This document shows, piece by piece, positions 45,317 to 57,060 of a stretch of 64,000 nucleotides of DNA; the stretch's first letter is position 1; each line of letters begins with the position of its first letter. The translations under genes were made by a program, and so were the position numbers. This stretch comes from Owenia fusiformis (Eukaryota; Annelida; Polychaeta; Sabellida; Oweniidae): positions 28,794,425 to 28,858,424 of the forward strand of contig CAIIXF020000010.1 of NCBI GenBank assembly GCA_903813345.2, written 5' to 3'. The notes beneath the pieces were generated by a model. It was not told the origin of the DNA, did no database searches, and worked only from the letters and a program-made list of their open reading frames with translations.

Positions 45317-46678
45317 CTAGACAAACAGCAACTCCACGGAGTAGCAAATCCTACCGAACAAAACAATTTTAGATTATTAGTGGCCATCTTGAAAATTCCT
45401 TCTTGAGCAGAGCTTGTTTGTCCCTAAGCATCAACATATAAAATGTAAACCATATCCATAAATTGAAATTTGAGTTATCAAAGATTACATTCTCTTTTAC
45501 TAAAAATGGCAGCCAATTCTGCGATCATTTTGAAAATCTTTCTCGAACAGAGCTAAAGTGTCCCTAGGTATCAGCATATAAAATTTGAATTAAGAAAAAT
45601 GGCAACCATTTTGAAATTCAGCTGCCATTTTGAAAATTCTTCCTCGAACAGAGCTACTGTGTCCCTACTGTGTTCGCTGGTATGAGAGTTATCAAAATTT
45701 TATGTGTTTTTTTACGAAAAATGACCACCATTTTTAAATTCAGTGGCCATCTTGAAAATTCATTTTTGGACAAAGCAACTGTGTCCCTAGCCATCATCAT
45801 ATAAAATTTGAACCAAATCCGTTCACTGGTATTTGAGTTATCAAAGATTATGTTTTTTAACGAAAAATTGCCGTCATTTTGAAATAAAGCGGCCATCTTA
45901 AAAAATTCTTTGTGGAACATTGCATCTGTGTCCCTAGGCATCATCATATAAAATTTGAACCAAATCCGTTCACTGGTATATGAGTTATCAAAGATTACGT
46001 TTTTTACGAAAATTGGCCGCCATCTTGAAATTCAGCCACCATCTTGAAAATTATTTCTTGAACAGAGCTACTGTATCCCTAGGCATAATGATATAAAATT
46101 TCAACCAAATCTGTTCACTGGTATTTGAGTTATCAAAGATTACGTTTTTTACGAAAAATTGCCACCATTTTGAAATTCAGCGGCCATCTTGAAAATTTTT
46201 TGTCAAACATAGCTACTGTGTCCCTAAGCATCATCATAGAAAATTTGAACCAAATCCGTTCACTGGTATTTGAGTTATCAAAGATTACATATTTTTACGA
46301 AAAATGGCCGCCATTTTCAAATTAAGTGGCCATCTTGAAAATCTCTTTTTGTGCAAAACTCCTTTGTCCCTAGGCATCAGCATATAAAATTTGAACCAAA
46401 TCCGCAAACTAGTATTTGAGTTATTAAAGATTACAATTTTTACGAAAAATGGCGGCCATTTTGAATTCAGTGGCCATATTGAAAATTCCTTCTCGAGCAG
46501 AGGTCCTACACCCATAAGGCATAAGCCTATAAAATTTGAATCAAATCCGTGAAACGGTATTTGAGTTATCGCTCGGACAAACGGACGGACAGACAGACGG
46601 ATGGACGACAGACGGACGGACGAACGGAGGGACGGACGGCTTTCCTATATCCCTCTCGAACTTCGTTCGGTGGGATAA
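45317..46678 (-). mobile_element. Helentron-like element, CCACCGAAC subfamily
   Basis: Left CTAGACAAACAGCAACTCC with hairpin ACTCC-AC-GGAGT and AATCCTACCGAAC, right end CGAACTTCGTTCGGTGGGATAA. Eight or so tandem units of about 125 bp containing TTTGAGTTATCAAAGATTA, and a CGGA tract at 46578-46640. Confidence 0.7.
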
Positions 46679-46679
46679 T

Positions 46680-47175
46680 GAAAAATGATGACAAAATCCA
46701 TACAAGAGCTCAGTAGTAGTACTAGTAATCCTGAAATTAAAGTCTATTGATCAAAATAGCCACGAAGAAAAAATGCCCTTTAAAATATTTTTGAAAGAAC
46801 TGATTTTTGTAGGACTTTAACTAACCCTTCCTACATCTACATATAGGTTTCCTACATCTATCTCTTATGTCCAAAAGTATGTATGGTATAGGACTTATAA
46901 TCTGAATATTGTTTTAAAAGGTTTCCAAAATATGAAATACCAAAAATCTATGAAAAATATGAGTCTCAAATGGATGGATTTCAGGTATATCCCCATAGAC
47001 AATGGATACCATTCAAAACTGAGAACCGTAACAACAGGAGATTTAAGTGCAAAATAAAGGAGTTAATCACATAGTATGATTGACAGAGGTTGGACCTAAA
47101 CTATTTTAATTTACACTTTTATAGTTTAGAAGCTTTAATATGGAAAGATCTAATCTAAAGAAGATCTAATCAATA
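46680..47175. other. No recognisable gene
   Basis: AT-rich spacer in the inserted region, no exons seen. Confidence 0.35.
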
Positions 47176-49001
47176 CAGTGCGTATCAAATAAAAACACAT
47201 CGGGTTGTTATCTCCGAAAAGCACAAAACCAGTGATAACATCATTGATTCCATTCAATGCACCATGAAGCCATGTGTCTCCTCTTTACAATGATATATCA
47301 TTCATTGATATTTGGTCATGGTTGGGCGAGTAATCATTCCATTTGCAAAGTGGGTCAAAATTAGCTTGGGGACAAGTTATAAACATTGCAAAAGTCAGTG
47401 TATGGAGCCAATTCTGACTGTATCCTTTTCATTCAATGTACCGAAAAGCCAAATTACTCCTCTTTGCAATGGAATATCATTCATTCACAGGGAATCATAG
47501 CTGGCCGAAAAATCACACCCTATGCAGACAGAGCCTGTGGGAAATATTGGGTGCGGCGCAAATGAGCGGAGGGTACGGAGCTAACGGTCATTTTTGAATT
47601 TAAAATTGGGATATTTCTGAAACTAAGCCGTTTTTGGACTTCAAATATACCAAGATATGTGTATTTGACACCAAATATCAATAAAATTGTGAAAATAGTA
47701 GTGCAATTCATTTTATAGCGACGCAGTATGCCTTAAACATTTCCCAGACCTATATATTTTGAGACTATTCTTTTAATACTGCGTCCCCAGCATTCATAAA
47801 AAATGGTGTTCAAGATACACTACCCATGCAAATTATTTTTGCATCTTGGAAGCCAGGCAGTATTTGTGTGATTTTATAAAAATTCGGAAATGTTCTTCAG
47901 ATATGAGCCCCCTCTAAATATTGGGTGCGGAGGTACGTTTATGGAGCTCCTCCGCACCCAATATTTAGAGGTGGCTCATATCTGAAAAACATTTCCGAAT
48001 TTTTATAAAATCACACAGATACTGCCTGGCTTCCAAGATGCAAAAATAATTTGTATAGATAGTGTACCTTGAACACCATTTTTTATGAATGCTGGGGACT
48101 CAGTATTAAAAGGATAATTTCAAAATATATTGGTCTGGGAAAGGTTTAAGGCACACTGCGTCGCTATAAAATGAATTGCGCTACTATTTTCACAATTGTA
48201 TTGATATTTGTCAAATACACATATCTTGGTATATTTGAAGTCCCAAAACGGCTTAGTTTCAGAAATATCCCAAATTTAAATTCAAAAATGACCGTTAGCT
48301 CCGCACCCTCCGCTCATTTGCTCCGCACCCAATATTTCCCACAGGCTCTGTCTGCATAGGGTGAATCATTAATTTTGCAAAGAAGGGCAAAATTCAGTTC
48401 TGACTCAAGTTTCAAACATTGCAAAAGTCAGTACAAGGGGCATATGGGCTACTGGAAGAAGGTGTGACAGGTGTGGCATAGACAGTAAAGTGTTCATACT
48501 CATACTCTTGCAAGAATACATCCTATACCTCTCCAAATTGCCACCACTTTCTAGGACATAAAGATGCGCTCATTTGTCCACGTCATGCATGGTTCAGCCC
48601 TGAGTCATCTGTGGGTTAAAGCAGAGAAAAGCAGCCCATGGGCAATTCTTTCTCGAGGTTTCGCAATATCTGGTGAAGGAATTGTGAGCACAGATGCTCC
48701 TGAGATAGCTCTAAAAGAAAAAGTCACAGCATTTCAAGTCAGGGGAACTTCCATTGGCACTTATTAGCCCTTGCACTGATTTTTGCAATATCTAAAACTT
48801 GGTCCAGAGCCGATTTTGACCCACTGTGCAAATGGAAGGATTTCTCACCCAACCATTACCACTTGTAAATGAAGAAATGAAGAAATCATCGCAAAGAAGA
48901 GAGACGTGGCTTTATGGTACATTGAATGAAATTGATGTAGTCATCACTAGTATTGTGATTTTACGAGATAACTACCTGTTGCGTTTTTTTGAAACGCCCT
49001 G
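47176..49001. mobile_element. Mariner-like element with TA target, carrying a giant palindrome
   Basis: Left end CAGTGCGTATCAAATAAAAA and right end GTTTTTTTGAAACGCCCTG are inverted, continuing with GTTGTTATCTC / GAGATAACTAC. TA flanks both ends (47174-47175, 49002-49003). No transposase frame; the interior is mostly the palindrome at 47515-48362. Confidence 0.65.
47515..48362. repeat. About 850-bp palindrome
   Basis: Left arm starts CACCCTATGCAGACAGAGCC, right arm ends GGCTCTGTCTGCATAGGGTG; arms of about 415 bp mirror each other closely to the centre, where ATTGGGTGCGGAGG faces CCTCCGCACCCAAT. The same GCGGAG word recurs at the outer ends. The two matching open frames (about 47520-47711 and 48171-48359) are the arms and not genes. 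Confidence 0.85.
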
Positions 49002-49019
49002 TATAACAGATTTTACCAA

Positions 49020-49560
49020 AAAGTCTCAGATGTACATGTAGGCCTGGACGCTGGGACAAAAGTCATCACAATAGGATGTGCTGAGAGGAGCTGAATCAAT
49101 GTCACAGCTATAGATGATGTTAATAAGGAGATTAATGTCACACAGATGATATTTGGGAGTCAAATCACACTGGTGAGGTGAACATGGAGATGTAACAAAG
49201 ATCATGGAAACATTAAGAATAATAAAAAGCATCCCTGTCATGAAAGTCACCACTGAAATAGATTAACAAAAGAAAAATTCAACCACTGCCATATAGGTCC
49301 TTGCCATGGGTAATGCTACATGGATATCGATGTTACATATACGTTCATGTAGATGGCTATAACATCAATGAATGCCATAGAGGTGATGTTAACACGGATA
49401 TCAATGTCACATGGATGAAATGGTGATAAAACGTTAATTTGTTCAAAGTAACACATGACTATTAAGGTGATGTTAGTCACATGGAAATAAATGTCACATG
49501 GATGTAGGAGCTCTTGGGTTAAAGTCCTCACTTCATCAACACTTAATATAAAAATGCAAT
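49020..49560. repeat. Low-complexity ATGTCACATGGAT words
   Basis: The words AATGTCACATGGAT, GATGTTAAC and ATGTTACAT recur irregularly, making an eroded short-period repeat. No coding evidence. Confidence 0.4.
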
Positions 49561-49775
49561 GCTATTTATGAACTATAATAGCTTGGTATGATAAATAATA
49601 CAAGGTGTCTCAAAAATGTACCCAAAAGTATATTAACACCATGGTTAAACCTATCAATATTTTCAGATATTTATGCATGGTCATGTTGCTAAAGCATGTA
49701 AGTTTCCTCCCCAATACAAAGTTTTCAGTTCAGTCTTGCATTTTGATGATTTAACCCTTTACTTTTTACTTCATA

Positions 49776-49916
49776 TTTCGATGACAGCCTGTATCCTTGT
49801 GCTACATTGTTCATCACATTTGATAATGTTTCTGGTGGAATGTTTTGAATTTCTCTTTGGGTGTTGGCTTTATGTTGTTCTAGGTCTTTCGGTTTGGGAT
49901 TAGCTTTTAAAAACAT
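49776..49916 (-). pseudogene. Mariner-type transposase fragment
   Basis: Minus-strand reading NPKPKDLEQHKANTQREI then QNIPPETLSNVMNNV matches the pattern of the mariner transposase C-terminus (a ...P..L..L...I..EI..IPPE.L...M.N... stretch). It is short, lacks the catalytic region and is inverted relative to the fragment at 50170-50395. Confidence 0.55.
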
Positions 49917-50169
49917 GTTCCTTTAAATAGCCCCAGATAAAGAAGTTCCAAGGTTAAAGATGGCAGAACAATCACAGAGAACCAGCTCAATTATCATCAA
50001 ATGATTTAGCGGTTAATTGATAATGGAGTTCCGTCTGCCAGAGTTACAGAGACTGAATGATATCTAAATGAGAACACTGTCGTTCCAGACAGTTTGAGCC
50101 CCTCCATGTACAGCGAGGGCCACATAAAAATTCCCATGAAAGCAGTTTCTTTTCTCTATATAAAGACAG

Positions 50170-50395
50170 TTTGAAGGCCTCCCTATTCAACAGATTTGAC
50201 ACCCCAAACATTTTCTATGGAATGACTTCAAGAACCATGTTTATGTTTATCCCAAGCCAAGAGACATAGAACAATTTGAGGTCAAAATGTGAAAGGAAAT
50301 TCAAAACATTCCACCAGAAACATTGTCATATATGATTAACAATGTAACAGTAAGGATGCAGGCTTTTATCGAAATGAAAGGAGGTTAAATTAAAC
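50170..50395 (+). pseudogene. Mariner-type transposase C-terminal fragment
   Basis: Plus-strand pieces in shifting frames: PYSTDLTP, then NDFKNHVYVYPKPRDIEQF, then EIQNIPPETLSYMINNV. These correspond in order to the S-P-D-L-x-P-x-D-F signature and the IPPE.L C-terminus of mariner transposases. Frame changes and a stop before the EIQN segment show it is inactive. Confidence 0.6.
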
Positions 50396-50485
50396 ACATG
50401 GTATAAAAAGGGTTAAAGCATTAAAAAGGCAAGACTTAACTAAAAAATTAGTATTGGAGAGAAAACTTACATGCTTTTCCTAAAT

Positions 50486-52349
50486 CAGAGCTGTCAAGTG
50501 TCCCGCGAATGGCGGGATTATCCCGCGAATTTGATCAAAATTAGGCTAATTCGCGTGTCCCGCATTGTCCCGCGAAGTCCCGCAAAATGTGGCTTTGACC
50601 TCCGCGAATTTCCGAAATTGTTGCAATCCCCTATATTTTGATTATCTTATCTTATATAAGAAGCTAAGTTTTTGCACTTTTGAGGAGTAAAGTTTACCTA
50701 ATTTTAAGTACCTTAACCTAGCATGCTGTTGTTTGGTATCAAAATAAAGGGGAAGGGTTCAACTTTCATTTTAATTACGAAAATAGGGATGTAGGTCACA
50801 AATAGTTCCAACGTTGGCCTTTTTACTACCCGTGTGGCCTTCATCTCAGAACTGAGCAAATGTTAGCAAACGCGAGTTACAATAAATGGACGCTGATATC
50901 TAGAAAGGGTTTGTATAAAAAACCGGGTACCGGGTAGTAAATCCTCCATGCTGGGTTCAAACTTGGTACCCGGTACCCGGTCAAAAAAACAAGTACCCAA
51001 AAAACGAAAAATACGAATATATAACATAATTAGATTATGAGAAAACGTGTAAGATTTGTTTTGAATTTGCAAAAATGTATGTAACATGATTCAAAATTGA
51101 GCTAGAAGCTTCAAATAAAAAGCATATTTTAAGGCACTTTTCTTCCTCTATCGTTATGGCCATATTTTCATTGGTTATGGGGGGGGGGGTGCGATCGCAC
51201 CATCGCACCCTCTCCTGGCTACGCCTATGACATTGTAAGACATAACAATTTACAATTCAGTGGACATTTTGTCATAAATTGGGATAACTTAAATTATGAT
51301 TAATAATCAAAATCTTACACGTTGCATCATGCCCCCCCCCCCTTCATTACCAATGGAAATATGACCAAGATGATAGAGGAAGAAAAGAGCCTTAAAATGC
51401 TTTTTATTTGAAGCTTCTAGCTCAATTTTGAAGGAAGTTACATACATTTTTGTAAATTCAAAACATCTTACACGTTTTCTAATGATCTAATTATGTTGTG
51501 TATTCGTATATTGCGTTTTTTTGGTTTTTTTCGACCGGGTACCAAGTTTGAACCCAGCATGGAAGATTTACTACCCGGTACCCGGTTTTTTATACAAACC
51601 CTATCTAGAAAATTAACCTCATTCCCTATAATTTGATGTAGATTAATCGAACCCCTATATCATGGGCTTTCAATTGAAAGCCCATGCCTACAGTATATGA
51701 ATAGGTACATTTTAATATTATTTTAACATTATGGGGGTAAGCGTTATATAGTTGGTCACGACGCCAGAAGTGCAAAGTATTGTTCCGAATTTTTGAATTT
51801 CGTGTTAGATTACGGTAATCACAACTGAAGCATGGTTTTTGTTTTTGATAAATTACAATAAAGTTTAATAATATTCCTATGCGTATTTTGTGAAATTGTG
51901 TTGACGTTTATTTAAGTTACAATGTAACGGTGCATTATATTTGATTAATCAGTATCTGAAAGTTTGATTTAAGTACTTCTACACGCTTTTACATTAGTCC
52001 CAATCACGCAAATCCCTTGAATGTCCCGGGACATCCTGCAAATTTAGGTGGATGTCCGCGAAATCCCGCAAATTTAGGGCACTTTGTCTAAAAAATCTGT
52101 CCCTCTATGAAGTTTTTGGTGGTACACCTGTTAACTGTCCCGCAATTAGGGTGTTTGTCCCTCGAATGGTCCCGCGAAATCCCGCGAATTTGATAAAAAA
52201 AATCTCCTATTAGCGCAATCACGCAAATCCCTTAAATGTCCCGCAAAATCCCGCGAATTTAGTAGATGTCCCGCAAAATCCCGCGAATTTTGGGCACTGG
52301 GTCTAAAAAATCTGTCCCGCGAGAAAATCTTTAGGGGTTGACAGTACTG
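50486..52349. mobile_element. Composite TIR element, copy 2
   Basis: Same ends as 9237-10921 (CAGAGCTGTCAA ... TTGACAGTACTG) with its own target duplication CTAAAT (50480-50485, 52350-52355). It carries the same nested foldback at 50907-51601 between identical TATCTAGAAA flanks. An extra segment of roughly 190 bp lies in the palindrome centre (about 51150-51335, with G and C runs). Confidence 0.8.
50907..51601. mobile_element. Mutator-like foldback nested in composite copy 2
   Basis: GGGTTTGTATAAAAAACCGG at the left, TTATACAAACCC at the right; 10-bp TATCTAGAAA duplication at 50897-50906 and 51602-51611. Position within the host element matches 9650-10163, so the nesting predates the spread of the composite. 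Confidence 0.75.
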
Positions 52350-52925
52350 CTAAATGACCATGCAAAAATATCTGAAAATATTGATTGATTTATCTTTGCT
52401 GTTGATATACCTTTGGTTCATTTTTTGAGGCACTCTAGATAATAAAAATTGCCTCTTTAATGTCACTGCCAGTAATCTGACAAAATGAGTGAAGGGAGTC
52501 GATTTCTGCTAGAAAATTCAACAAATAAGATTTCTTTCTTCAAAAAGCATATAGTATGGTAAAATCAGTTAGGTTTTAGGGGTAAGAATGGTGCAACGTC
52601 ACCAGCATGCAAAAAGTTAATCTTTGAATCCTCTTCAATGCAATAAATCACAAGAACACAAATGTGTACAAAATGTCCCCACCTATTGGTGATCCCGTCA
52701 AATGGTTATCCTAAAAATGAGTAGACAAGACTTTACAGACCCAATTTGAGGACGGAAAATCCAAAATGGCCACCTTGAAATTTACCCAGAATGCCAAAGA
52801 ATTAGTCACTTCTAGATTTTCATACTAAGAAATTGATCCGTCATACAGTTAACCAGAAAACATGTAAACAAGACTTTACAGACAAGATTTGAGGACAGAA
52901 AATCCAAAAAATGGCTGCCTTGACA

Positions 52926-54168
52926 TATTTTTTTTTTTTTTTATTCATCTTTAATTTACATTTACATATTTTTTTTACACATCTCGGCTTGACATCCTCT
53001 TGGATGTATATAGCCTTTTTTATATAAATATTCAAATTGACAGCTGATGTGTGAACATAAAACATTTAATAAACAAGAAGAAGAAACTAGAGAGAAAGGG
53101 AAAGAGAAGAAGAGAGAGTTGCAGGGTTTGCATAGCATATTGTATTTACATAACAATCCGAAGTTAAATTAGGTTTATGGGGCTCTTTCACTTGCATTAA
53201 TAGTTATAAGTCTGCACCAACAGGATTAGAATTTAATGTTAACTTCTATGATTTTTTATGAGTAATTGTTTATAATCCGATTTGAATTTATTTCTGCTGT
53301 TAATTTCTCTAATGGAGTTTGGGAGTTCATTCCATATAATTTGTCCTCTATGTTTGATGGATTTTTGACCAAATACTGATTTAAAATTATTGGACCTGAG
53401 ATCAAATTTGTTTCTTGTATCTCTTTTATGGACTCTGCTATTTGCTATAAAATAATCATTGAACATGTTGATAGGGAATTCCTTTGGTCTTTTGATACAA
53501 TTAAATACAAACAAGGCAGCATTGAGTTTATAAACTTCAAACACATCAATAAATCTATATTTCTTAAAGAGGGGTGCTGAGGGTGTATCTTTGGCACTAT
53601 GTGATATTAGTCTCAGAAACTGTTTCTGTAGCTTTAAAATCATATCCATTAATCGTTTGGTTGCAGTTCCCCATGCAAGAATACAATAATTTAAGTGACT
53701 ATATATAAGCGAATAATAAATTGATTTTAACGATTCAAAATTTAATCGGTTGTGTACCTTAAATAAAACACCTAGTGTTTGTGAGATCTTCACAGTGACA
53801 TGTTTGATATGACTTTCCCATGAGAGGTTATCATCAATTATTACACCAAGGAAGTTAGTTTTGTTAATTCGTTCAATACTACTGTTCCGTATTTTTATCT
53901 TCAAAAGGTGAGATTCATTTTGAGTGAGTTTGCGATGTTAAAAAAACATGAATTTAGTTTTGTCAATATTGAGCGAGAGTTTATTCACCCTTAACCAGTC
54001 ATCTAAAATGTCTAGATCATTGTTAATAAGATTTACTAATTCGTTTAAATTTTTACCAGAGGCAAGTAAATTTGTGTCATCAGCAAAAATTATAAGCTTT
54101 AGAAAAGAAGTTGTTTTCACAATATCATTAATATAAATGAGAAATAATATTGGTCCTAATATGTTCCA
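52926..54168 (-). mobile_element. 5'-truncated LINE with poly(A) tail
   Basis: Oriented on the minus strand, it ends with AATAAA and a run of A (plus-strand T run at 52927-52943). It begins inside the reverse transcriptase domain, and the surrounding 150-bp repeat is broken at both edges. The coding part is annotated separately. Confidence 0.75.
53239..54168 (-). pseudogene. LINE reverse transcriptase, truncated, one in-frame stop
   Basis: One continuous minus-strand frame from LGPILFLIYINDIVKTT through the catalytic FADDTNLL motif (the Y/F-A-D-D box of reverse transcriptase) to KLSLNIDKTKFMFF. Then an in-frame TAA at 53938-53940, then HRKLTQNESHLLKIKIRNSS in the same frame, on through TNFLGVIIDDNLSWESHI and the thumb/C-terminal region RGQIIWNELPNSIREI, ending in RS before the stop at 53239. 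The pattern (ILGP.LF..YIND, FADDT, K...LGV..D..L.W..HI) is typical of jockey/CR1-type non-LTR elements. The endonuclease and the N-terminal half of the polymerase are missing, so it cannot move by itself. Confidence 0.85.
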
Positions 54169-54802
54169 GATTTTCATACTAAGAATCATCCCTGAAAATT
54201 TGAAATTGATCTACCAAACGGTTCATCTGGAAATGGGTAGACAAGAGTTTAAAACAAGATTTTAGGACAGAAAATCCAAAATGACTGCCTAATTGACATT
54301 TACCCAGAATGCCCAAAAACTAATCAGATCTAGATTTTCATACTAAGAATCATCCCTGAAAATTTGAAATTGATCTACCAAACGGTTCACCAAAAAACGT
54401 GTTGACAAGACTTTACGGGCAAGATTTTAGGACAGAAAATCCAAAATGGCTGCCTTGACATTTACCCAGAATGCCAAAAAACTAATCAGATTTAGATTTT
54501 CATATTAAGAATCATCCCTGAAAATTTGAAATTGATCTACCAAATGGTTCACCTAAAAACGCGTAGACAAGACTTTACAGGCAAGATTTTAAGACGGAAA
54601 ATCCAAAATGGCTGCCTTGACATTTATCCAGAATGCCAAAAAACTAATCAGATCTAGATGTTCATACTAAGAATCATCCCTGAAAATTTCAAATTGATCT
54701 ACCAAACGGTTCACCTGGAAACGCGTAGACAAGACTTTACAGACAAGATTTTAGGACGGAAAATCCAAAATGGCTGCCTTGACATTTACCCAGAATGCCC
54801 AA

Positions 54803-55844
54803 CCAGAACAACGGCAACGCCAAAGCGTAGCGAATCCCATCGAACAGAAATGGCTGGCATTTTTACAAACGAATAGCAAATATAATAAAACAACACACCA
54901 GAAAGGCCACCATTTTCAAAATGGTTGCTCACTAGCCAAGTTGTCATCAGAAGAAATAATATGCTTTAAAGTAGCTAAAATTTTTGAAAAATCGCACACG
55001 TACTTGTAAAATAACACACATAAAAATGGTGGCCATTTTTCAAAATGGCCGACTACTCCCCAAAGTTTTATTAGACAATGTGCCATGCTTAAAGTATTCA
55101 CATATCAAATATGAACAAAATCGCTCCACTACTTTTTCAAGTTATAGTAAAATATGTTAAAATGGCGGCCATTTTTCAAATTTTTCAAAATGGCCGCCTT
55201 CTACCAAAAGTGTCATAGGACAGTGTGCCATGCTTATAGTATTCACATACCAAATATGAACAAAATCGCTCCACTACTTTTCGAGTTATAGAAAAATACG
55301 TTAAAATGGCGGCCATTTTTCAAAATGGCCGCCTTCTACCAAAAGTGTCTTTAGACAGTGTGCAATGCTTATAGTATTCACATACCAAATATGAACAAAA
55401 TCGCTCCACTATTTTTTGAGTTATAGCAAAAATCGTAAAATGACGAGTAAAGGCCGCCATTTTCCAAGATGGCTGCCATGTGCTTCTTTAATATCTACAT
55501 TTGTAGCATTATTAATGTCCTTTATAATTTTTTTACATTTAAAACATATTGCTATTACAGTTTTATATATTACACCTAAATTACTGTAAAATCGGCACTA
55601 AAATGGCCGCCATTTTGAAATGAGCGGCCATTTTGAAAATCGGCTTTCGAGCAGAACTTCTACCCCCATAGGGTATATGTGTACAAAATATGAACAAAAT
55701 CGGGCCAACGGTATTTGAGTTATTGCCCGGACGGACGGACGGACAGACGGACGGACGGACGGACGGACGGACGGACGGACGTACGGACGGACGGACGGAC
55801 GGAGGCGTTCCCTATATCCCTCCGAACTTTGTTCGATGGGATAA
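54803..55844 (-). mobile_element. Helentron-like element with a second exact empty site
   Basis: Left CCAGAACAACGGCAACGCC, hairpin ACGC-CAAA-GCGT, internal AATCCCATCGAAC; right CGAACTTTGTTCGATGGGATAA. The host repeat elsewhere reads CAGAATGCCCAAAAACTAAT. Here CAGAATGCCCAA is on the left and AAACTAATCAG on the right, which rejoin perfectly with no duplication. CGGA tract at 55730-55803. Confidence 0.8.
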
Positions 55845-56526
55845 AAACTAATCAGATCTAGATTTTCATACTAAGAATCATCCCTGAAAATTTGAAATTG
55901 ATCTACCAAATGGTTCACCTGGAAATGCATAGACAAGACTTTACAGACAAGATTTTAGGACGGAAAAATCCAAAATGGCCGACAATAAAAAAGTGATTAT
56001 GAGTTTTTGCTGATTTCTTCTCACAAAATTATAACATATAACTACTGTTAACAATAACATAGGCTTTTACAACAAAGTACACCTGGAATTATTTATGAAG
56101 CTACTAAATAGTTAAAGTATGAAAACTGAAAAACACCATTCAATATGATACAAAGTATTATCGTGTGCTAGCTTTTCTTAAAACATTCAAAATGGCTGAC
56201 ATGACTGAGCTAACAGGTCCAAAACCTAATCAGATCTAGAATGAAGTGAGCTGAACAAGATTTTAAAGTTTTAAAAGCAACTGTGAAGCCGTTTTTCTTA
56301 AAGTTTGCAGATAAGGATTTTAGCATTTGACTTCAAAATGGCCGACAGGAAGTAGGTATCGAGTTAATTTTTTTTTCATCCACATCTGTATGCACTTATA
56401 AGTTATCCCTGAAAATTTGAAGGTGATATCTGTAGCGGTTTTGGAGAAAACTGCCGGACGGACGGACGGACGGACGGACGCGCCTAGGCCGACAATATGG
56501 CCCCACACTATGTGATGGGGACATAA

Positions 56527-57060
56527 AAAATGAATGTTCTTGCTGTTTTTTTAAATGAGGCTTTTAAATATATATTATTTTGATATTTTTTATAACATTT
56601 TGTAAATAATTCAAACAAGGAAAAACATGCAAAATGTCACAACCTGCCATTTGTTACAGATGCCAAACCCCAGACACCAGATGTCAAACGCCATCTTTAA
56701 AATAGAGACAAATGGAGAACAATATGTCACCGCTTTTGGTGGTGACATAAAAAACAGCAATGACATACATTTTGTGATATAACCTCATCAATTTGTATGA
56801 ACAGGTCATGTAGATGATTACTGCTTGAATCGCAGCACAAATATTAATGTTTGACCAGTCATGATGTTTCATCCTTTTAAATAGATTGACGCCTATGAAG
56901 CAAATCAGTTTAAAAATTCATGTAGATGTTCACTGCTTGAATTGCAGCACAAATATTGATGTTTGACCAGTCACGATGTTTCGCATTTTTAAATAGATTG
57001 ACGCCTATGAAGCAAATCATTTCAAAGATTTATAGATTACATAACAGATTTCACCATACC
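56527..57060. other. No recognisable gene
   Basis: Short direct repeats (GACCAGTCATGATGTTTC near 56850 and GACCAGTCACGATGTTTC near 56965) and a GTCACCGC / GGTGGTGACATAA hairpin near 56736-56750 that resembles another Helitron-like end (also near 37126-37146). Confidence 0.4.

Larger units (their letters stand above)
49601..52436. mobile_element. Mariner-like element with transposase remnants, interrupted
   Basis: The left TIR (CAAGGTGTCTCAAAAATGTA through TATTTTCAGATATTTATGCA) pairs with the right TIR (52355-52436, ending TTTTTTGAGGCACTC). The composite element at 50486-52349 was inserted between the body and the right TIR. Remnants of a transposase C-terminus occur in both orientations inside. 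Confidence 0.6.
52650..56526. mobile_element. Helitron-like element with GTCCCCACC ends, twice interrupted
   Basis: The left end has CACAAATGTG then AAAATGTCCCCACC; the right end has CGCCTAGGCCGACAATATGG and GATGGGGACATAAAA preceded by a CGGA tract (56457-56480). The inside is about 150-bp units (AAAATCCAAAATGGCTGCC, ATTGATCTACCAAACGG). It is broken by a LINE (52926-54168) and a Helentron-like element (54803-55844). Confidence 0.55.

Noticed and set aside
47520-48359. Pair of similar 62-63 residue proteins
   Set aside because: They are the two arms of one palindrome read outward on opposite strands.
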